Below, in pieces: positions 12,501 through 23,045 of a DNA stretch of 64,000 bases. The stretch's first letter is position 1, and the number at the start of each line of letters is the position of its first letter. Under the pieces are notes generated by a model. The model searched no databases. It had not been told where the DNA came from and worked only from the letters and a program-made list of their open reading frames with translations. A program made the position numbers and the translations under genes. Origin of the DNA: Sodiomyces alkalinus F11 (lineage: Eukaryota; Ascomycota; Sordariomycetes; Glomerellales; Plectosphaerellaceae); NCBI RefSeq assembly GCF_003711515.1, contig NW_021167080.1, forward strand, positions 717,200-781,199, read 5' to 3'.

Positions 12501-13950
12501 ATTTATAGTTTACTATATAATAAATACTTAGGCCCCGAATAGTATAGGCTATATAGGCTACTCTATTCGTCCTTACTTATAGAGTTCGTTAAGGGTCTTA
12601 TCTAACAATCGCTGCTTATTACGGCTAAGGGGATATAGCTCCTAGCTAATCTTGTAATTATACTATCCGTCGACTAAAGGGACCTTTATATACTCCTTAG
12701 GAGGTATATCGATAACGCCTTAGTTAGTCTAAACCTTTAGGTGCTTCTCGATAATCTTACTAAACCGGCGTATAAACCGGTCGCTATAGCGGTAGATTAT
12801 TACTTCCTCTTTAGTAGTATCCGTAGGGTTGTTTAGGCTTTTAACGATACCTAGCTTATCTTTAGGAGTAATATACCCACGGAAAATATATCCTTCGCCC
12901 TTACTAGGCGGTTCTTCCTCTATACGCTTAAGCAGGATATCTCGCGCGTTATTATAGTCGGTATACTAATAACTATCTACCTAGAACGGCTCCAGGTAAC
13001 CTAGCTTAATACCTGTAGCGATAACTAATAGCCGGTCGTCGGCGTTAAAGATAAGTACTATAGACTAGTTATTAAGAATATAGTTCGGAGAGCCCTTTAT
13101 ATCTAAGAAGAACTCTATAGAATTAAGGTTTATATTAGGCTTATTAATTAGTATAAACCTATATATTCGTGGCGGGATAACTAAACGTTTAGTGGCCTTA
13201 AGTTTCTGCTAGATTAAAGAACGTTTAGCGAATACCCTCGCGGGGACTATTAGGTCCTAGTAGGCGCTAATACGAATAGCTTCCTACGTATTAAGGATAT
13301 CTAGCCCATTAGGATAGTTAAACTCCTATCCTAGAAAAAGACCGGCGTCGAGCTTAGGTATAATCTAAGTCCCGATATATAAACGTCTAATCTTCTTCTT
13401 ATTACCCACTATACCTTAAGCTACCACGGTAAAGGTAGCCTATCCTAGGGTCTTTATCGATTCTATATCTTATAACACGGCGCGCTTAGTAGGATCAATA
13501 TACTTATTAGGACATCGACTAAGGAGCTACTAGCTTACTACGTAATAGGAGGCTCCTAAGTCGATATAAATATCGAATAATACGCTTATAGGGGAACCAC
13601 GGGCTTAGATCCGGGCCTACGTATACCCGTAAGGACTATTAAAAGGGTCCCCGACTTCCTAGATAGCACCGTTAATTAGCGGCGAGTCCTATCCGCTCTA
13701 ATCCTCTAATTAGTACGGCTAGGAGTAAGTCTTCTCGTATTAGATAGTCCTTAGATTTAATCTTATAGGTTAGTGGTATTTACTATACTCTTAGCGTACT
13801 TAGTAGAGATCGGTGTATTTAAGTATAAATCCGGGTTTATCGGCGACCTAGTATAGTTAGTCGTCCCGCTTATATTCCGTATATTCCTTATTCTTAGACT
13901 CTATAAAACCCTTAGAGTCTACCTCGGTATAGTAGTACTTATTTTCGGGC
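9600..13950 (-). pseudogene. Element C pol (protease, reverse transcriptase, RNase H, integrase)
   Basis: Placed by reverse-strand translation and by alignment with element D. A protease-like IDLGAS is near 13555 (minus strand). The reverse transcriptase starts near 12745 with a PPKEYIK-like segment that matches 46460 in D. Its active-site region, AFISNIIVA near 12180, stands where Gypsy enzymes have F/Y-x-DD. RNase H then integrase follow toward about 9800. All frames contain many TAA/TAG stops, so no active enzyme is made. Confidence 0.75.
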
Positions 13951-16200
13951 TCTACGTTAGTATTATCTCCGGATATAGGTTCGGTAATAGTCTTTTCGGC
14001 GGAGGCGTTAACCTAGTCTCGGGGTTAATCCCGGTAATAGTCCCCGTACCGATAATTAGACTACTTATTAGCGTTATTAGTTAGGAGTCACTAACCCTTA
14101 TTATTAGTAAAGCGATTAGCATTTTACGCTACTAACAGGCGATTTTCACTTTAGCGATAGAACTAGCTTAGTCCCGGGGAGTAACGGTTAGGCTAAGGCG
14201 TGCGACGACGCTTAGGTATAGGGCTAAAGCGTTAATCGTAATACCGTAAAGTCGGTTACTAAACTACTATAACCGATAGCGGAGCGTTATATATTCCGCG
14301 GTCGGTCTTAGTAGGATTACGTTAGTTAACGAGCTAGCGCTAGATTCCCTGTATATAGTTCTAATACTATCCCAGTATTAAATTAACTAGGTTATTTATA
14401 AAGTCGGCCTGTTTTATTTTAGGTTCTAAGCAGACTATTATCACGGCTAGAGTAGCGTTTAGCTTATCCTAGATAAGAAATAGGTATTTCCCCTTTAGTT
14501 TATCGGCTACCTTAGCTAATTAAACTACTCCGTTAATAAATACGCGGAGGTTATAGCGGTTAACGATATCTTTTAGGGTATACTTTTCTCGGTATAGCTT
14601 ATATTCGGCTTCTTCGCGCGGGAGTCAGAACCGTCTTTAAAGAATATCCTTCTAATCCTTTAGGGTAGCTTACTAGTTATAGAATATACGGTTACCGCTA
14701 TCTAGACTAATAACCTATTTAGAGGCCTCGCCTAAAAGGTATCGAGCGATACCGCGCGGAAAGGCCTTACGATACCCGGCGCTTAGACTGGTATACTACT
14801 TTATAGCGTCCGTAAAACGAAATATATATAGGAAAATAAGCTTAGTCCTTTTAGTGCGGATATCCTAGCTTATAGTTAAGTATATCGGCGGGTTAAAATA
14901 TCCGAGGTTATCCGCTTTAAAGCGGTACTAAGGCTATTACGGCTATAATCCGTGCTAGAGCTCCCCGATAATAACGAGTAAGTCGGATTAGTATATATAC
15001 GTCTAATCTCCGCCTATAAGGGGCGGCTAAATCGGCGGCTATATTAGCAGCGGAGGAGCAGGAGGCGTTTTATCCTATTATCCGCCGCTATAATAAGCGT
15101 TTTATCGGCTAGGTCCGGGTACGCTTATACTAGATACTATACCCTTAGAGTCGATTAGATAATTAGCCGAAAAGGTATAGCTAGTGGCGTTGGATATTTA
15201 GTATTCTATAGCGGTTAAATAATAGGTAACAGTCTTAGCGGGAGATATATAGAATATAGGCCATTAGTATAAGGAGGATTTACTTAAAGAGTATATTAGT
15301 TCCTCCTCCTTAATTATAGGTTCCTTATCCGTTATCTTTATAGTAGGACGGATTAGGAGTATAATAAGTTTTATTGTCGTGAATAACGGTTCCCCTAGCT
15401 CTCCTATAATCTTAAGGCGACGCTAATTACCTGGCTTTTATATCCTAAGTCTTATTATAATAAGCTAGGCGGAGCTAAATAAAGTAAAGCCAGTATTAGC
15501 GGAGCTAGTACTAATAAGGCTACTATTAGTAAGGCTAGTATTAGCGAAGCTCCCTCTAATACGGTTAATTAGGTTAGTCTCGGGATTTAGCTTACCCGTA
15601 TAAGGAGCGGGACTAACGGTAAACGGTTATATAGGTTATTTCCCCTTAATATCGCGGGGTTCTCCTATACCCCCTCGGATCTCCTTATAAGCAGGTTCTC
15701 TATTAAGCTATTTTTTAAAGGCGTCTACGAGGTTATCCGGTCTTCGGATCTATTTCTTTAGGTAGGATATATCGGACACGGACTCCGATCACGAGATTCT
15801 TCCTCTTAAGGTTAGGCCGCTCGCACTAGCTATCCTTAGGGTATACACGGCCCTCCTAGCTATATTAAGCAGAGCTATATCTTCGGGCGTAAGGAGATTA
15901 ACGATAGGGTCCGGGAAATTATCTAAAAACTTACTAACCATTTTCGCGCATTTAGTGCTTCGTAGATAAGGATAGTCGTTAAGGAGGTTTATATTAATTA
16001 TAATAGCAGAGCTTTAGGTTTTATAGCGGAATTTTTATTTAGTAGAGATAATATAATCGCCGAACCTATATACAAATAGCAGGCCATGGTTCTTATATAC
16101 TCCACGCCTTAGTCTAGCGAAGGAGAGGCGTCTTTACCCGGCACGCTAGTAGTTATATAGTTTTATCGGTATACTATATATCTATATAGTTATCGGATAT
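13951..16200 (-). pseudogene. Element C leader and gag region
   Basis: This lies between the 5' LTR (right) and the protease-like motif. It corresponds in order and spacing to 42960-45300 of element D, where gag is expected. I see no intact frame and no clearly preserved motif, so the gag call rests on position and on similarity to D. Confidence 0.5.
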
Positions 16201-16259
16201 ATTACTTTATATCGAGCGGCGGTATATAAACCTCGCTTAAAAGCTTAGTTACTACTATT

Positions 16260-16609
16260 TAATATACCCTATCTAGGTATATCTCTGGCTAGCTAGTACT
16301 ATTAGACCTAGGGCTTTTAGGGCTTAGAATAGCGACCTTTATATATAGAAAATAGGGTATAATAAAGATATCCTTTACTAAACTAAGGGGGAACCGCGCC
16401 GAGGATATATCCCTTAGCCGGTTTAGCCTAACTATAATCCGTACTATCCGTACTACTATAGTCCGGGCACTATACATTCCCTATCCGTACGGATAGCCCC
16501 GGGGCTATATATTCTCTATCCGCGCGAATAGTGCCCGCGCTATCCGTTCTATAGTACGGCGGATAGTGCTAGCGCTGATCCTGCAGAGACTAGGTAATAG
16601 GGCGTATTA
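16260..16609 (-). repeat. 5' LTR of element C (right copy)
   Basis: 350 bp, partner of 6614-6963, starting TAATATACCC and ending GGGCGTATTA on the plus strand. The open frame at 16289-16477 on the minus strand is incidental within the LTR. Confidence 0.85.
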
Positions 16610-17100
16610 TAAGCGCTTTTATAGATATAGGTTATTTTTGACGATCTTTGAAGATAACGGACAATATCGAATAAGCGGTAGGGACGAAAGTCACGAAAAG
16701 CAGTGGAAAAATAAGAAAGGTACTAATGGGATTGTAAGGTAGGATCTCTGCGCGCGTATTGCCTTCTTCTTCGGATCGAAAAAGGGATTGAGATAAAGAA
16801 TTAAGGATAAAGAACAAAGAAAGGAAGGAACCGAACCGAGGGAACGGGTTAATATCCTTTGGATATCCTTTATTCTTTGTAAAAGGATCGATATCGTAAT
16901 AGTATTATAATAAAGATCGATATCGTAGTAATATCGTCATCCTTTATATCCTTTATCTGACTCGTATCAGATATACTAACTCGAAAGAGAACGGTCTAGG
17001 CTTACGGGGAAGATATCCTTTATTCGAGTATAAAGGATATACTCGAAGGATATTAAGGATATTATTAGTAATAATAATAATATTAACAGTTATAACTATT
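16610..17100. other. Low-RIP segment of unknown origin inside element B
   Basis: Unlike its surroundings, about 16620-17010 keeps many TpG and CpA dinucleotides and has runs such as GAAAGTCACGAAAAGCAGTGG. It contains several copies of ATATCCTTT and its reverse (16850-17060). The short minus-strand frame at 16632-16817 has no recognisable family. It may be a short, late insertion like the one at 19070, but I could not find clear ends or a target duplication. Confidence 0.4.
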
Positions 17101-18968
17101 ATACCGCTATAAATAAGAAGTTTACTCGAAAAATACGCTTACTATTAGTCGATATGAAGAAATAACTACTAAAAGGCTTCTCGGATAAGACTAAACCAGC
17201 TAATAACGCTAGTATCGTAGTCTTCACGCTAGATATATAAGGGTATACTAAGCGTGATTTCGCGTATATAGTATTAGGTCTAGACTAGGATCTTTTTTTT
17301 AGGCTTTTATAGATAGAATGTAATAATATAGTCCTTTATACTAAGGAATAAAGGCTCTATTACGGAGTAGCCGATATCGATATCCGACTTTAGGGCGAAG
17401 GGGAGCCGAAGGTAGTCTAAAAGATCCGTACTATAATACTAATAATAGGGTCTATATTTATAGGATTATATAGACGACTATAGCACTAGAGGGGAAAAAG
17501 ATAGGAAGAGGGCTTACGGGCTATATCGTTAAAAGATATCGAAAAGGCCCTAAGTATAAAGGAACTAATAGACCTATAAGAATATATCCCCGAGAGTGTT
17601 ATATAAGAGTTCGGCGACTTATTTACACCCTCGTACTCTATACGCGTACCCTTATACCGACCTAGCGCTAATTATAAAGTCCACTTATAGAAGGATAGTA
17701 GTAGTAACAAATAAGCCTTATTATAGGGTTTACTCTATCATATATCGTGTAAAGAGCTCCTCGTGTTATAGAAGACGATAACGGATCTGATAGATAAGGG
17801 ATTTATTCGTGCGAGTAGCTTAGCGGCTGTCACGCCCGTGCTATTCGTAAGGAAGCTAGGAGGCGGCCTCCGATTTTACTACGATTACCGCGCCCTAAAT
17901 ATAATTATTTAGCGAGATCGCTATTTACTCTCCCTAATTATAAAGACCCTATATAACCTAGCTAAGGCGAAGTGGTTTATTAAATTAGATATTATCGCCG
18001 CCTTCTATAAGATATGGATAGTACTTAGGCACGAGTATAAGACTATATTCCGTACTCGGTTTAGACTATTTAAGTGGCTAGTATACCTTTTTAGGTTAAC
18101 CGGCGCGCCCGTAACGTTCTAGCGATATATTAACTTATCGCTATAAGAGTTCTTTAACGATTTTATCTCCGCGTATATAGACGATATTCTAATCTACTTA
18201 GACGGATCTTATAAGGACTATAAAAAGAAGGTACGGCGAGTGCTTAGTGCCCTTATAGACGCTAGGCTAAACCTTAACCCGAAGAAATACGAGTTTAGCG
18301 TTAAGACGGTTAACTACCTAGGGTTTATTATTATAGCAGAAAAAGGGGTATCTTACGACCCCGAGAAGCTTAAGGCTATTATAGAATAGAAAACGCTAGT
18401 CTCTGCGATTAGGGTACGAAGTTTCCTTAGGTTTACTAACTTTTATAGGATATTTATCCGCGACTTTATAGCTATTACGGCGCTACATATAGCCCTAATA
18501 AAGAAGAACGCCCCGTTCTATTAGGGCCCCTTATAAGAAGTAGCCTCTAAGGAGCTAAAGTAGAGGTTCTAGGAAGAGCCTTACCTATAATAATAGTAAC
18601 CCGGAAGGAAGACCTAGCTAAAAACGGATTACTCGGGATTTATGCTAGGTAGCGTATTTCTATAAGAAGACGAATAAGGATATAGGTATATCGTCGTATA
18701 CTACTTACGCCGTTTTAACCCTGCGAAGTATAATTACCCGATTCACGATAAGGAGATACTAGCGATTATAGATTACCTATAGGTTTAGAAAGCCGAGCTT
18801 ATAGGTAATAGCTAGTTTTAGATTTACTCCGATTATAAAATACTCGAATACTTTATAACTAAGAGAGCCCTAACTAAGCGTTAGTGTTATTAGGTAGTTA
18901 AGCTCGCTTAGTATAATTTTATATCAGAGTATAGGCGAGGGGCTAATAACGTTATGGTTAATACGCTA
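17101..18968 (+). pseudogene. Element B reverse transcriptase and RNase H
   Basis: A Gypsy-type reverse transcriptase reads through stops from about 17640. [20 protein letters not shown] and FIKLDIIAAFYKI are near 17800-18010. An intact YIDDILIYLDG starts at 18174, with catalytic YIDD at 18174-18185. NYLGFIIIAEKGV and FLGFTNFYRIFI follow near 18310-18470. An RNase H-like region runs to about 18960. The motif order is standard, and TAA/TAG appear where Gln or Trp would be expected. The plus-strand frame at 17596-17781 is off the pol frame. Confidence 0.82.
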
Positions 18969-19069
18969 TTATATTAAGAGTAGGATATACCTAAGTATTC
19001 TTCCGATATCCGAGAGTAAAAAATGTATATTTAGATAATCCCCGATATAGCTATCTCCCCCCGGGTATA

Positions 19070-19367
19070 TGTCAGGTGTAGGATATAAGGAAGACTTAGG
19101 AGGTACCTGGATATAGCAGTGGACTAACGGCTGACTGATAAGTGGATATTTGTTATATAAGACGGAGAGCTGGACCATTCCGGAAGGAAGGGGTCAGCGA
19201 TTATCTCTCCTCTACACTACCACCTACCTTTGAGATACTCTTTCTATCGACCACCAGTTGACCCACAGTTGGCCTCCCCTTGCATAAGACTACGATCCTT
19301 GTCTGTCACTCCCTATCGCCCTCTGGTCCTTGTTCCTTCGGGGTAGACCTATATCTCCTTCTTGACA
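19070..19367. mobile_element. Solo LTR or LTR-like short element, 298 bp, mostly not RIP-mutated
   Basis: It begins TGTCAGGTGTAGG and ends CTTCTTGACA, so the termini are inverted (TGTCA/TGACA). It is flanked by a perfect duplication gtata (19065-19069, 19368-19372). It interrupts element B between RNase H and integrase. Its TpG/CpA content is close to normal, unlike B. A solo LTR left by LTR-LTR recombination is the simplest reading; a small non-autonomous element is possible. Its short length could explain escape from RIP, or it may be recent. No matching LTR was found elsewhere in the window. The minus-strand frame at 18969-19178 crosses its edge and is not a gene. Confidence 0.75.
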
Positions 19368-19379
19368 GTATACCTAATA

Positions 19380-20720
19380 AGGGTAACGTTACCGGAGCTA
19401 ACTATAGTCTTCGAAGTAGACCCCGATCTATAGCGATTATAGGATAAAGCTAGGGCTACCGATAAGCGTTATTAAGGCGCCCTTACCGTTATAGTAGCGG
19501 GAGAATGGAGTTTTCCCCCTAAGTTAGAGCTTAAAATATAGATCGCCGAGTATAGAATCGATTAAGGGCGGCTAATATTTTATAACCGCTTATAGGTGCT
19601 AGGGGATAGCGAAGACGGGGCTAGCTATTTATTATAAGGCCGTCTTATATAAGCGATCTATAACTTAGTAGTCGGCGGATACCTAAGCAGGGATAATACT
19701 ATTATTTTAATCGCCTATTAATTCTTTTAGGGCGGTATAAATTAAGATATTAGAAGATTTATATAGAACTATAATATATGCTAAGCTAGCCACGTATAAA
19801 GGGGTACGAAAACAGGATTATTATACTTACTCCTTATACCAGAGCGAATCTTCTACGATATTATAATAGACTTTATATTAGACCTATTACTTACCCGTAA
19901 GGGTAAGTGTAGATACTTATAGGTGATTACCGACTAACTATCGAAATCGGTAACGCTTAAAGCGATAGATACTATAGATACCGAAGCCTATACTAAACGG
20001 TTCTTACTATACCATTATTAGTTTTACGAAATACCGAAGTTTATTATTAGCGATAAGGGGTTAAACTAGACGAGCCGTTTTTAGCGATACTTTTATAAAC
20101 TCACGGGTATTAAATAGCGACTAAGCACCGTATACTACCCGTAAATGGATAGAGGTCCTAAACGTATTAACTAGGAAATTTAAGCCTATTTACGAGCGTA
20201 TACCTATTACGCCTAAGATAATTAGAACACGCTACTACTAATAGCGTGACTAGCCTTAAATAACCGGGTAAACTCGATAATCTAAATAAGCCCGTTCTTC
20301 CTATAGTATAGGTACTACACGAACCCTCTTTAAGTTAATAAGACTACGCCGACCGATAAGCGTAAGGCTTCCGCGTAGGACCTACTAAATCGCCTTAAGG
20401 ACACTACCCAGTTCGTATAAGCCGTGATAGCCGCTATATAACTACGCTAAAAGGAGTTAGTAAACTATTAGCGTTACCCTGCTAAGAGGTTCGAAAAGGA
20501 TAACCTTATATAGTTAGATATCGGTAATTACTCCTCATTATAGCCGTTAAAGAAGCTTAGCTAGCTTTACTATAAGTATAAGGTTACTAAGGTTATTAAC
20601 TCGTACGTCGTAAAGCTTAGTATCCCTTTAAAGATCTATAACCGCTTGTATATAGATTTATTACGGCGAGCTAACCGTGACCCCCTATTTAGGTAAGCGA
20701 TAATAAACCCCTAGCCGCCG
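19380..20720 (+). pseudogene. Element B integrase
   Basis: Position after RNase H and the general plus-strand reading (a DFILDLLLTRKGKC-like start near 19870, VITD near 19925, then SDKGLNW-like before about 20070) fit a Gypsy integrase core. Stops are frequent and the catalytic acidic residues cannot all be assigned with certainty. The frame runs toward about 20700 with a basic C-terminal part. No chromodomain was recognised here. Confidence 0.65.
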
Positions 20721-21133
20721 CCTATCCGTGAAGGGCTAGACGGAGAGGAAGAATAAGTAGTAGAGGAAGTCCTTTACGCCTATAACCGAAACTAAGGGCG
20801 TAGTAAGGTCCGTAAAGTGCTAGTACAATAAAAGGGCTATATAGAGTTAACGTGAGAGCTACTTAAGAGCGTATAAGAGATATAGGCACTCGAGGAGTTT
20901 AAGCAGAAGTATAGCCCTATATAGTCAAATAACAGGCCTTTAAAATAGTATACGAAAAAGATATAGACGTGAAAAAGGGCCGATATAGCGGCGAGGAGGA
21001 TAAGGACCGAACGCGAAATAGTATCGGGGTTATATATCTATTATATTCAATTTATAAATAGGAAGAAAATAAGTAAAAATAACTAATACCTAAGCCTAAA
21101 AACCACGAAAACGACCTAAATAATAAAAACGGC

Positions 21134-22140
21134 TTACTCCTCCGCGATCTTACCCTCCTTTAGCTCCTCCTTTTACGAGGCTATACCGTCTTTAGTAATA
21201 CCCGCCTATAACTCCTTTATCGGCTTAAAATAAGCCGCTAAGGAGGTCGCGCCTCCCTCGCCACTAAGGATAAGAGGAGTTATAGCCTTTTAGGGAGGAG
21301 CTAAGATAGGCGTAGCCTTAGAGGCTACTCCTTATTAACTACCCGCGGGAATAGATTACTTAGTAGTATAGTCTTTATATATATATACGCTATACTTAAC
21401 GGCGCAGTGGATATCCTCGCGGATTATACTAAGGTTATTACCCCTATCCTCTATCCTATCGGCCACGTCCTTAAGGGTCTTATTTAGGTTAGATAAGGAT
21501 AAAGCGATATTATTTAGAGCTTATAGTAAACCCGCCTAGAAAACACGGTTAGCGGCCGTAACGGTAGGGGCGGTAAGGGCGGTAGGGGCGGCGGTAGTAG
21601 CGGGAGGCGATAGGGCGGGCGTAAGAGTAGTAATAGGAGCGGGAGCGGCGGCGGGAGTAAGCGCGATAACAGGGGCGGAGGGCTATAAAGGACCGGCGAC
21701 GTTTGTACCCGATTTAGCCTAACTAAGGGTAACTTAGAAACGGCTATAAGTATCTTAAAACCGGCGGAGGTTCTATATAAGGCGTTAGTATAGAAGTTAT
21801 AGAGTAAAGAAGGCGCGAACTTATATTATCATTATCGGCGTCTTTATATATAACGCGAGCGGTATCCTATAAAGCGTTAGCGGCGTTATAGGCGGCGGGC
21901 GGGAGCTTTATTACTTATTAGTCGCGGTTACTATACGTATAACCGGCACGCCTACCTTGGAATACTTATAAGTACAGTATAAGCACTCGTAGTATTTAGC
22001 GTCGGCCCTAGCCGCGTTAAGGTCCGATTAGTAGTATTACTCGATACTATATTCCTGTTTATACTACTGGGTAGTATAGTACGCGTAGGGGGCGAGATAA
22101 TAGGTGCCTAACGGGTTCTTAGGGGTATATCGCTTCTTAG
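21134..22140 (-). pseudogene. Antisense reading frame in the 3' part of element B
   Basis: Minus-strand translation is much more protein-like than the plus strand. From about 21600 down it reads an Ala/Pro/Thr-rich stretch, then ALNNIALSLSNLNKTLKDVA and DRIEDRGNNLSIIREDI (heptad-like, probable coiled coil), then CAVKYSVYIYKDY. It ends with LKEGKIAEE and TAA at 21136-21134. Upstream (about 22130-21950) a segment includes YYECLYCTYKYSKVGVP, which could be a damaged zinc-binding motif, though the frame linking the halves is less sure. Internal stops are TAA/TAG. It lies between integrase and the 3' LTR, opposite to gag-pol. No family recognised. Confidence 0.55.
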
Positions 22141-22841
22141 CGGGGGGGGAGGTGGGTCGGAGTCTACTTATCGTTAGTTACGGCTAACCTCGTAACCCGT
22201 AGTAATAAGGGCCGCGAACTTATATAGTTATCACTATTACCCTTATAAGGGCGCTTACTAGGCGAGGCGAAGTTAGATATCTACTAACGGTTAGCTACGG
22301 TACAGAACTATAGGCGAGGGGCGTGCTAACTTATACTAAGGAGAATATATGTAGCCTAAGTAACGAGCTATTACTCGGCGATATTAGTTATACTATTACC
22401 GGACCTATAAGGTATCTCGGGGTTACTCACGATATAGAAAAAAATAATTAAAAAGAAATAGGAAAAATAGAAGCTACGGCAGAGGCAGAAAATAGTAAAA
22501 ACCGAAGAGTAGTAGGAGGTTTATTTTACGACCTTTCCCACGCTGTTTAGGTAGAAGGAATAACCACCGGTTATATAATTAGTAGGTATATCGTTTATAA
22601 TAAGCACGCGCGCCGGCGAGGAGCTCGCGATAGCACTACTATATAAGAGCCCCTTTATACTATTTTAGCTTTAAATAGATCTTGGCTACTACGGATTGCC
22701 TCCCTTTAAAGGAGCCTTTAATAGAATTAAATAAAGGAGGCTATTTTTAGATTACACGCGAAGTGGCTAGGGATAATACGAGGTTATAATCGCCCGACCA
22801 CAATATAAGGGCGACCTCGCCGCCTCCGGCCGGGGGGGGTA

Positions 22842-23045
22842 TATTACAGGCTATAGCCCGCCAAATAGTCCCCGGTAGCGGCCGGGACTAAGAAGCACGG
22901 ACCCCCTAGCGAGGCCCGTGCAATCCTATATATACTTAGATATCTATATACCGAGTAGACTTTTCCCTTCCTCCTTTCCTTCCTGAGTTCGAATAATCTA
23001 TATTTTCGGTCTTAATACGTAAATAACTTTTGATAAGCCGTTATA
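22842..23045 (+). repeat. Right (3') LTR of element B
   Basis: 204 bp, paired with 5130-5333, followed at once by the duplication tctat and the resumed A reverse-transcriptase frame. Confidence 0.88.

Larger units (their letters stand above)
6614..16609 (-). mobile_element. Gypsy-type retrotransposon C, reverse orientation, nested in element B
   Basis: 350-bp direct LTRs at 6614-6963 and 16260-16609 enclose about 9.3 kb coding on the minus strand, so the 5' LTR is on the right. Flanking 5-mers are taaac (6609-6613) and taagc (16610-16614), a duplication with one change. LTR ends resemble TGATA...TATCA, as in element D. C and D align along their length in opposite orientation (position in C is roughly 59207 minus position in D), but parts of the LTRs and coding regions differ clearly, so they are related subfamilies. 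Order on the minus strand: gag, protease, reverse transcriptase, RNase H, integrase, then an additional sense reading frame. Confidence 0.88.
5130..23045 (+). mobile_element. Gypsy-type retrotransposon B, RIP-mutated, nested in element A
   Basis: Direct LTRs of 204 bp (5130-5333, 22842-23045) enclose a plus-strand gag-pol relic. The flanking duplication is tctat (5125-5129, 23046-23050), and joining A across it restores the A reverse-transcriptase frame. B itself is interrupted by element C (6614-16609) and by the short insertion at 19070-19367; without these it is about 7.6 kb. A G-run (about 22832-22839) just before the right LTR may be part of the polypurine tract. Order seen: gag with a zinc knuckle, [C], reverse transcriptase, RNase H, [short insertion], integrase, then an antisense frame before the right LTR. 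Confidence 0.9.
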
